A DNA stretch of 64,000 nucleotides from Cryptomeria japonica (Eukaryota; Streptophyta; Pinopsida; Cupressales; Cupressaceae). The position numbers and the translations under genes are program-made. The stretch covers positions 160,890,849 through 160,954,848 of the forward strand of contig NC_081413.1 of the NCBI RefSeq assembly GCF_030272615.1, written 5' to 3'. Of this stretch, positions 56,228 to 64,000 are shown piece after piece (position 1 is the first letter of the stretch; each line of letters opens with the position of its first letter). Below the pieces are notes generated by a model that saw only the letters and a list, made by a program, of their open reading frames with translations, was not told the origin of the DNA and did no database searches.

Positions 56228-57469
56228 ATGGAACCTAAAAACCAAATGGCCAGAGTGATTAAAGAGTTAAAAGCAGCCCTAGAATAGAAGGAAAGAGAGA
56301 ATAGAGAGTTAGAGGCAACCAAGGAAAGGGAAGAAAGAAAAATGAGAAGGGAGAGACTTCAATTGTTAGGAAGGATATAAGCCTTAGAGAAATAAAGAAG
56401 AGACCCTATAAGAGAAGAGAATCATGAAGACAACAATGGAGGAGAAGAGCAAGCACATGGGAGACATAGAGATGAAGAAGACCTTGAAGAAAGAAGATTC
56501 ATAAGACTAATTAAGGTAGTACAAGGTACTGGTATGAAGACACAAGTTGATTTTCCAATCTACCAAGGCAATATGGAGAGTGAAGAAGTGCTTGGTTGGA
56601 TAGGGGCACTTGAGAACTATTTTGATCTAGAGGATATAGATGGAGACAAGAAGGTGAAAATAGCTAAAGCAAGGCTAAGGGGAATCGCCCTTACATGGTG
56701 GACAAGTATTCAAAATGAGAGAGAGGACAAGGGATTGAATAAAATCTTAGATTGGGAGAGGATGAAGACTATGGTGAGGAGTCAATTTTTGCCGTCAGAC
56801 TTGGCAATCCAGATAAATATGAGGAGAAACAACTTGAAACAAAAGGACTTAGATGTAATGTCCTATAATGAACAATTTGACACCGTGGGCATTTGGGGAG
56901 GAGTAGAAGATGAAGATGAGAAGGTGTCTAGATACATTAATAGCCTCAAGTATAATATTTAGGATGAGATAGGGTTGGATATGCCATGAACCCTTGGAGA
57001 ATGCTTTCAGTTAGCAGTGAGAGCAGAAGAGAAGTTGAAGAGGAAGAATGAAAGACAAGGAAACAATAGAGGAGGTGGATTCACGAGAGGAAGAGGAGGA
57101 AGAAAAAATCAGACCTGGGAAGAAAAGGATAAAGACAAGGGGACTACTTCAGAGCCAAGAGGAGGATACAGCCATAGAGGTGGAAGATTTGGAGTAAGAA
57201 GAGGAAGTGGAACCTTTCAAGGAAAGTGTTTTAATTGTAATGAGGTAGGTCATCAATCCTTTAGGTGTCCTAAATGGGTTGAATCTGATAAAGGAAAAGA
57301 GAGAACAGTGGGTTTGACACAAGAAGAAGAGAAGAAGGAAGATGATGGACTAGTGCTAGCATATCCAGAGACAGAAGGAGAATTCCTTATGGTGAGACAA
57401 GGTGAGAAAATACAAGAACCAAAGGTGAATATTTTCAGAACATATTGTTTGAGCAAGGGTAAATTATGT
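56228..57469 (+). pseudogene. gag: GAG3 gag
   Basis: It starts at ATG 56228 (MEPKNQMARVIKELKAALE), 59 bp after the LTR. An N-terminal Glu/Arg-rich helix is followed by the retrotransposon gag core: VDFPIYQGNMESEEVLGWI, ARLRGIALTWWTSIQNERED, SQFLPSDLAIQINMRRNNLK and VSRYINSLKYNI. An Arg/Gly-rich RNA-binding stretch (GGGFTRGRGGRK) and one knuckle CFNCNEVGHQSFRC (about 57229-57270) come next, then an acidic linker. About five stops lie in the frame, most near the N-terminus and at 56960. It stays in one phase throughout. Confidence 0.9.
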
Positions 57470-57930
57470 CAATTGATTATAGATTCTGGTTCACATAACA
57501 TTTGGTTTTAGTTGATATGGTGACTAAGTTGGGATTGACAATGGTGGATCATCCTAACCCTTATAAAGCCACTTGGGCTGATCAAGGGTTGAATATGGAG
57601 GTTAGAAAGAGAACTCTTGTTAATTTCTCAATTGGTCCTTATCATGATCAGGTAAAGTGTGATATCATACCTATGAGTTGTGGACATATCATTTTGGGTA
57701 GACCATGGCAATGGACAAGAAGAGCTCTTCATGATGGTTACTCAAATGACTACATTGTGCATAAGGGTGGACAAAGGTATAAGTTACAAACTTTAGATTA
57801 TAGAAGTAATGACAAGATGGTGATGTGTTTTGGAAGCAACATTCCATTGAATGAGCAGGTTAGAGATGAGTATGACACTAGTTGGAGGCAGCAAACCCAA
57901 GGCAACAAAACGTTGGTTATGCTAGAGTAG
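57470..57930 (+). pseudogene. pro: GAG3 aspartic protease
   Basis: LIIDSGSHNIWF (57473-57508) is the active-site block, followed by a one-base shift into VDMVTKLGLTMVDHPNPYKA. The second conserved block is CGHIILGRPWQWTRRALHDG, then YIVHKGGQRYKLQTL. It ends at 57930. Instead of reverse transcriptase, only a short spacer follows. Confidence 0.88.
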
Positions 57931-58281
57931 AAAATCAGTCCTAAGAAAGAAGTCGATTGGGACTTAAACTATGTTCAAATAGGCACTATTAAGTGTCCAT
58001 TTCAAGGTCAAATGAAGGGAGAATAGGTTCAGGTGGTGCAGCAACCAGCAAACCACTATGAAGTAGCAAAATCAAATAGGGCAGCAAGGCAGCAGTCTGA
58101 TCCAAAAACAGGGTCAAATACATTTTATTTTCATTTGAATACTTTTGGCAAACTGAGTGCAGGTGATGGAAAGAAAAAGATCGCATTGGGAGACCAATCA
58201 ATGATGAGGCATTGGCCAGTTGATGGAGGCAAACTCAAGCCAAACTCTTGGGACAATAGTTTTTTTCTTTTTTGGGGAGCA
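57931..58281 (+). other. GAG3 spacer and polypurine tract
   Basis: This is where pol would lie; about 350 bp of loosely open sequence without pol motifs, ending in a T-run and TTGGGGAGCA just before the 3' LTR. It marks the internal deletion that removed pol. Confidence 0.6.
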
Positions 58282-59861
58282 TGGTGCAGGTGCAGGTGCA
58301 TTTGGAGGACCAAAGGACTCAATCAAGCCATTAAATACTTTTGAAGGTCTTAGGAATGAAGAGCCAATGAATTATGATGTTTTGAGGTCCATTATGGCCT
58401 TTAATGATGAAAATTGTAATAGGTTTGTCATTTGTCCTGAAGGGCCTAGTAAGGACCTTAGGACCAAAAAAAAGATGTAATAGGAATTTATGGATTAGGG
58501 AATCTAGGAAGGTTTAGGAAAGTTTAATAAAACATTTCATGAACTGAAGAGTCAATAGTTAGGAATTTTAACCAAATTATGTCATTTTCCCAAAGTTGAC
58601 AAATTTGAATATTTGAAATGCAACGGCTAGGTAGTTTTGGGAGGAAATTAGTTTTTTAGAGTTAAATGCCTTAAACATGAAATGTAACCAATCAAAGGTC
58701 ATTAATATACTTAGGGAGAAGTTATAAATAGTTCATGTAATGCTTTGTATGACAAATAATGCTGGTGTACAGACTGGGACAAGCAATTACAACAAATTAT
58801 TATTTTCTTGCAATTTTTTGGTGTTTTGGCTTATGGTAACTTTGTCTTGAGTGTGTATTCAAATTCCTAATGCATTGAAGAGACCTTGAACATCTTATTT
58901 TTAGGGAAGATGCACTGATAATCCATTTGTCTCAAACTTTAGACTAGTTGCATTGACTGTTCTAACAGATTTGTGTAATTTGGCATTTGATTTGGTAGAT
59001 TTACAATGAAAATGGTCATTCAATGAATGTAAAAGGCCTAATATTAATGGTATGGAACTCCTCTAACATTTAAAATAAATTACTAACAGATTTATGTGTA
59101 GATTTGGTGGAGAACCAAGGTGATCACCAAAATAGTGAATGTAAAAGTGCAGAAAATGCTTGCTAAGGACGAGCAGTAGAAAATCTGCCTTAAGGAGGGG
59201 TAAATTTTATGATTGATAGTGTTTAGAGATGTCATATAGAAGGTGAATCCATCATCACTTGGATGGTATAGTGTTTGGAAGACGGGCATGAGAGAAACCC
59301 TACTTTTAAGGGTTTGTGAGAGGCTAAAGTTGGGATTTTGCATCTAAGAAGGTCAAACCTTGAATGTAATTTCATTTTCCTTAGTTTTGATCCATATTGG
59401 AAGACTGTTGAGAGTTTGGGAGTCAAGGATTTAAAACATGATATACTTCCTTCATAAATTTGCCACCTTTTGGGTCTAAAAATAGTGCATAGTTGTTGGA
59501 CATCATATATTTTCCAAAACAACCATATGCAATATTTTGATATGTTAAATAAAAGCCAAATGGGTGTTTGAATATATAATTTATTTGTTTATTTGTTTGG
59601 GAAATTTGAGAGAAAAAATTCATTTTCCTTGCTGGAGGGCTAATTGGGCAACTAGGCCTAGAAGGCTAAAAAGAGGGTTTTGCACTTATAAAAGTTCTTA
59701 GAACCATAAAATCAGTTAAAACACCTTATTTGTAGGTAGTGAAAACATTCCATACCTTTGGAATCATTTGGAGAAGTCTTGGTTTGCATTTGACCTATTT
59801 GAGCCATTTGGGGGCTAGTAGGCCTAGGAGTTTGAACCTTGTATTTCCCTTATAAACACTA
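58282..59861 (+). repeat. GAG3 3' LTR, end truncated
   Basis: It starts TGGTGCAGGTGCAGG, with a 6-bp duplication not in the 5' LTR. It follows the 5' LTR to CTTATAAACAC and then lacks its last 30 or so bases. Confidence 0.82.
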
Positions 59862-59937
59862 TTCTTCCACTAATTCTTCTACTGACATGTACTATCCTCC
59901 TTCCCAAAAGGATTCTTCTTATGCTCTGATACCAATC
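59862..59937 (-). pseudogene. gag: CHR2 gag start and primer binding site
   Basis: The primer site TGGTATCAGAGC (59923-59934, minus strand) lies three bases after the 5' LTR. The gag start ATG is at 59888 (MSVEELVEE), then GAG3 interrupts; gag continues from 54556. Confidence 0.8.
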
Positions 59938-61485
59938 TGATGCAAAGCCTTGATATAAGTATAGAATAGGTTCCCTTAATCCAATACCACACGAAGGACC
60001 CTAACAATCACAAACACTACAAGGGGTCAAGGAATATCGGTTTGACAAGTCCCACATCTCTTCCTCTCAAAAGCCTCTTCATAAGGTTACTTCCTATTGA
60101 GTATTTCTTAAGGTCTCTTAGTGACTCACAAGGAACCTATAGCACAACAATGGTTTGGTCCCTTCTTCGTTGCATCAATGAATATTTAAAGGTTTTTTTG
60201 AAGTCCCTTAGGTCAGAGAGACCCCCCTTCAATCATCAATTTAGGTTCCCTCTACCAGTTTGGGGTAATTGCTGCAATAAGGCCTACTAATCCTAGTAGC
60301 CCTACCAGACCGGTTTTCACACTTAACTCCTTAATTCTCCAAAGGACTTAGACAAAAAAATTGAGATTTGGATACCCTTTTGGGAGTTGCAAAACATATC
60401 CCAAGGATTCTAACTGGTTGGGAACACAACAATCCAAACCCTAACTTGGCTAGGAGACCTAATAGTGCCAACTAGGCCTATTTTGCAAAGGAGTGTGTAG
60501 ATACAAACCTTAACTTACCAAACCAACTCAAGGAACACTCTTAGATCATGGAAAATCCACCAATTCCTAAGCTTTAGGCCACGATCACACCTCTAACATC
60601 TAATGTGAGACCTGTTTACTTGCACTTGCACGGTGACCACATGGAGTTGCCCACCTTAATGCATAAAACCCTCACCTCCAACTAGTCTTAACCTACAAAA
60701 GGCCTTCAAAATCCTAAAATAAATTGGCCATAATTGCATCCCCTCCAAATCCATGAACCACCAGTGAAGGATTAGCAAGATAAGGCCATTTCTTTGTAAA
60801 ACCCTAGGCAGAATTATCAAATCTAGACCACTTCTCGAAAATTGCAAGTTTCTCCCTTGTCCTGGTAAATTAAGACCCTAGACTTGATGCATATGAAAGT
60901 TTATTGGCTACTCTAATACATCCCACTAGTTTCCTAATTCCAAAATGATTGTATGGTATGGTACCCCAATCAGAACAACAAAATTGCAGGAAATTCTCAT
61001 AATTCTATTGCTTCTATGATGCCAAAAATGTTTATAAAACTTTATCTCCTTCCCCAACCATTATTGGGAATGACATTTTATACCTTACTCAATGGTTATC
61101 AACCACCTTTTGAACTGAGGTGACCATTGGAAGGTAGTTGCTATTTTCAACCAAAAGTTGTCATTAAAAGTTGTCAAGTTTGAGCGATTTTTGACACATG
61201 TTAAATCCACCTACCTAGAGTGGTTTTAATGTTTCTTAGTCTTCCTAAGACATATAAAACACATAAACCCCTATAAAATACTCAAATAAATAACCTTAGG
61301 CCCATATGCCCATGGTGGCTTATCAATTTGCCAAATCTTTGACATTGGGTGACAAGGTGGGGTTTATTACAAAAATCAAACAAACAAGACTACCCTATTA
61401 CATAGATTGAAAGGTAACATTCCCATGTGTGACCTTTAGGCCTTTATTTCTATTATCATCTTAGTCATGAGGTGCTCCCACACCA
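59938..61485 (-). repeat. CHR2 5' LTR
   Basis: On the + strand from TGATGCAAAGCC to GGTGCTCCCACACCA, 1,548 bp, followed by the CCATC duplication. Confidence 0.93.
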
Positions 61486-61490
61486 CCATC

Positions 61491-62078
61491 ATAACCATTT
61501 AACTCAAATGCAATAAGTTTACCAATGATGGAGTCAAGAGTTACCATAGTTTTATCATTAGACTTTAGCTCCTAAATGGTTGCAACTCGGATAGCGTAGA
61601 CCAGTAGAAGGGTTCTCAACACCTTACTAACCATTTTGGAATCCTCCACTTTACCACCAACACTCTTTATCTCACCAACTATCTCCTTAATCCTCTGACC
61701 ATACTGTTGAATATTATCACCTTCAGCCATATGCATGTCATCAAATTTACCTTTCAAGCTCTCTTCTTTGGCAATCTTCACATTCTCATCACCGTTATAT
61801 ATCTCCTCAAGTTTCTTCCACACATCATAAGCAGTCTCTAGACCATAGAAATAAACATACACAAACTTAGACAAAGAATTGATAATGGCATCCAATGCTT
61901 GATTATTCTCTTTTTTCTCTTTCTTTTGATCATCAGACAAAATCCCACTAGGTACAGTATATTTTTTAACAACATGTTCCCAGTATTGACTTCCTAGACT
62001 CTTGATATAGATTTTTCTCCTAGCACTCCATGTTTTTTAGTTTTCCCTATTAAACTTCAGACCTTCTTTCTTCATCAT
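61491..62078 (-). pseudogene. gag: COP1 gag, N-terminal part
   Basis: The start is probably ATG 62078 (MMKKEGLKFNREN), 58 bp after the primer site. Seen are YIKSLGSQYWEHVV, NQALDAIINSLSKFVYVYFY, AYDVWKKLEEIYNGDENVKI, LKGKFDDMHMAEGDNIQQYG and KMVSKVLRTLL, then IGKLIAFELNGYD beside CHR2. This is the standard Ty1/copia gag (UBN2/Retrotran_gag type). One stop lies near 61572. It continues at 48844. Confidence 0.88.
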
Positions 62079-62136
62079 GTTCTTCTACATCTTTACCTCA
62101 AGCTGTTAGGCTTAGACACTAGAGGACCTCAAAATG

Positions 62137-62148
62137 TCTTTGATACCA
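62137..62148 (-). promoter_or_regulatory. COP1 primer binding site
   Basis: The minus strand reads TGGTATCAAAGA, close to the initiator Met tRNA complement, two bases (AT) after the 5' LTR. Confidence 0.82.
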
Positions 62149-62150
62149 AT

Positions 62151-63540
62151 TGATGATATGATGAATCAATAAGGATCCAAACAAATATTGAGATGGAGGG
62201 TGAATCAGTAGATGGAAAACTAATTTAACTTTCACCAAACTCAAAAACAATCTCAGAAGTCAATCTCTGAACTAATTGGTTCAAACACTGAACTTCAAAC
62301 TGCAATAGCACTGACAAGTATACTGGTTGATTGTCATATCAAAATAACAGTATAACAGATCTAAAACTCCCAAACCATTTAACAAAAACATCAAAATACT
62401 TTATTAACAATAGTAAAATCACATTTTAGATTACTGCTAGTCATCTTAACATAACTAAGTGGATTTAACAACTAAGCAAATTAACCATATCAAACATAAC
62501 CACAAAAACCATTCACGACTTGACACAATGATTTTTGATGTGGAAAACCAAATGGGAAAAACCATGGTGGGATGAATACCCACAAGTATTATGAACTCTT
62601 ACGAAGTTCGCCTTGTTAGGAGCCAAGCCTGTTAAAGCTTTACAAAATGTCGTGGTAGGAACAGATCCTGTTAGGGACCACCCGATTAAGGGATTGACTA
62701 TAATGCCCTTTTAGAAGCAATACCCTATTAGGAGTAACCTCGGTAGAGGATTTGAAATCCAAGATAAGGGATCACCTGGTTATAAGATTTAGAAAGCACT
62801 AAGCCTGTTAAAGCTTACCTAGTTAAGGAATTTGACTGTTGTAATTGTTAGAGAACAACAAGGGTTTGTTGATCTAGTAAATAGCACTACTCTGCTTGAT
62901 CAGATCCTTTTCATGCTCCTATTTCCCTCACACATAGTACAGATACTCTTTCTAGTTTGGCAACCAATCACATTGACACTTAGCCAAAATTATCAAAACT
63001 ACAACAAAACAACTCATCAACCTTATAAGCAAAACAATAGGTTGGTAACACATCTCAAACCTAAGATCTCATAGAGATTACAAACAAATCAGTTCAAGTA
63101 TGATCATTAGATTATATAGAAATAATTGCACACTATTCAAGACAACCTCGACCACTCCTTGATCCTCACTTCATCGAATCTTGTAACTCATGACGTGGTT
63201 TCCTCTTCATGCAATGTATTTGCTCATTCCCAAGATAAAACTATTATCTCTACACGCCAAAAACCACTTGAAAATCATCACATACAACATGCATACATGG
63301 CATAATCATTACCGTTCACCATTTGATCATAAATCAATACAACTAATTCACCAAGATCCATCGATTAGGGTTTGGCACATCAACGGGTAGGGTTATCGAT
63401 TGATCTCACTGCTTCTAAAGTAATACCAGTTTCATTTACTTGCTCGACAACTGGTTGTAAAACAACATCATTACTGATTACAATTGATATCAATGACAAC
63501 ACAATAGTTCATTAAAGAAATCTTCAATGAAATACCAACA
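62151..63540 (-). repeat. COP1 5' LTR
   Basis: Partner of 28958-30348; outer edge ATACCAACA at 63540. It carries the same array of CCTGTTAGGGA-like words (about 62610-62830). Confidence 0.9.
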
Positions 63541-63758
63541 CCAACAGGCCTGAAATTGTAAATCCCCTAATAGGGTAGATCATTAACTTGAGTTTGAATC
63601 GAGGTTGCTCCTAACAGGGGAAAACTTTTAATGGGGCTGAGGTAAATCCCTTAACTGGGTGACTCCTAACAAGGTCTGCTCCTAACCAGGCATATTTGTA
63701 AGACCTTAACCAGTCAAATATTTCTATTATGCAGATAGTTAATCTTGTGGGTATTAAT
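63541..63758 (+). repeat. SV3 3' LTR, continuation after COP1
   Basis: It joins 28957 (GTCCTAAC, then AGGCCTG). It has repeated words AAATCCCCTAACTGGGT and CTCCTAACAGG (63555-63700), like those of the COP1 and SV2 LTRs but in the opposite orientation, as expected for a + strand element. It is cut at 63758 by another LTR. Confidence 0.65.
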
Positions 63759-64000
63759 TGTTGGCAAATGCACACTCCAATGAGAAATTGTAGGTGATTG
63801 AAGGTTTTTTCATTGATGGCAACCTTGAAATCATATGATACCAACAAGACAGGATACTAGCATCGGCAATGACAAACTCTACACCAGCACTCAGAACACC
63901 GACAGTGAAAGGAAGGATATCGGCACCCTGGCCGACACAAATTTTGTTTATAATGTATTTTGTAATTAATTGTAAAATCATTGTAAGCCGACATGGCAAG
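63759..64000 (+). repeat. Start of an LTR like the 808-bp family, runs off the window
   Basis: TGTTGGCAAATGCACACTCC matches the start of the solo LTR at 12424 in sequence and orientation, including GATTGAAGGTTTTT and ACCGACA words. CG pairs of the array are often changed to CA or TG here. The rest lies outside the window. Confidence 0.75.

Larger units (their letters stand above)
54562..59861 (+). mobile_element. GAG3: non-autonomous gypsy element with gag and protease only
   Basis: LTRs at 54562-56169 and 58282-59861 flank a 2.1-kb internal region on the + strand, opposite to its host CHR2. It has a primer site, gag and protease, but no reverse transcriptase, RNase H or integrase. The 3' LTR lacks about the last 30 bp of the 5' one. 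Flanks CTCTT (54557-54561) and TTCTT (59862-59866) are a possible duplication with one mismatch, and CHR2 gag continues across. LTR divergence is about 5-6% by eye. It presumably depended on enzymes of a full-length gypsy relative. Confidence 0.85.
48845..61485 (-). mobile_element. CHR2: Ty3/gypsy chromovirus inserted in COP1 gag, carrying GAG3
   Basis: LTRs at 48845-50372 (3') and 59938-61485 (5') with perfect target duplication CCATC (48840-48844 and 61486-61490). Minus-strand order: 5' LTR, primer site, gag (split by GAG3), protease, reverse transcriptase, RNase H, integrase with chromodomain, 3' LTR. It is the same family as CHR1 but keeps both ends. Without GAG3 it is about 7.3 kb. A few stops and one frameshift (near 51.8 kb) inactivate it. 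Confidence 0.93.
28958..63540 (-). mobile_element. COP1: Ty1/copia (Sirevirus-like) element expanded by nested insertions
   Basis: LTRs of 1,391 bp (28958-30348) and 1,390 bp (62151-63540) flank a minus-strand gag-protease-integrase-reverse transcriptase-RNase H element. The target duplication is CTAAC (28953-28957) and CCAAC (63541-63545), one mismatch, inside the SV3 LTR. Without X1, SV2 and CHR2 the element is about 7.4 kb. At each of the three insertions COP1 coding sequence resumes without loss. LTRs differ by roughly 9% by eye, more than those of the elements nested in it, as expected for the older host. All genes are broken. Confidence 0.9.

Overview
The window is plant nuclear DNA made almost entirely of nested, decayed LTR retrotransposons. 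I found no host gene, tRNA, rRNA or CRISPR array. Plant origin rests on Ty1/copia and Ty3/gypsy pol types, initiator-Met tRNA primer sites (TGGTATCAGAGC), chromodomain gypsy elements, and Sirevirus-like features (repeated GGGGGAG tracts before the 3' LTR, LTR ends in GATTCACCCCCC). Low gene content, LTRs of 0.8-2.4 kb and deep nesting of old copies fit a large genome such as a conifer; that is inference and the species cannot be read from the sequence.

Element names used here (mine): SV1-SV4, Sirevirus-like elements without pol; COP1 and COP2, Ty1/copia elements with pol; CHR1 and CHR2, Ty3/gypsy chromoviruses; GAG3, a gypsy element with only gag and protease; TAT1, a Tat-like gypsy scrap; X1, an unclassified element.

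Layout. 1-4745: gypsy integrase relic, AT-rich sequence, one LTR, TAT1. 4746-17605: CHR1 (+), split by SV1 (-, 6995-15428, target duplication TATTG). 17606-21889: LTR fragment, then the 3' end of SV4 with a 2.4-kb LTR. 21890-24300: COP2 fragment (-). 24301-28957: SV3 (+); its 3' LTR resumes at 63541. 28958-63540: COP1 (-, duplication CTAAC/CCAAC), carrying X1 (31744-38383), SV2 (39653-47597) and CHR2 (48845-61485, duplication CCATC); CHR2 carries GAG3 (54562-59861). 63759-64000: start of another LTR.

Most striking content. SV1, SV2 and SV3 carry the same additional ORF family (aORF), about 900 codons where longest, conserved between three diverged elements. In SV1 and SV2 it lies downstream of a gag with a coiled coil and four or five CCHC zinc knuckles. 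None of the three has reverse transcriptase or integrase, so they probably moved with enzymes from a pol-bearing relative such as COP1. X1 sits exactly inside the COP1 reverse transcriptase without loss of coding sequence, shows no LTR pair, has a leader with about nine copies of a ~130-bp degenerate repeat, and encodes an unrecognised protein of about 1,200 codons. aORF and X1 are the best candidates for undescribed biology. All reading frames here are broken by stops or frameshifts; these are fossils.
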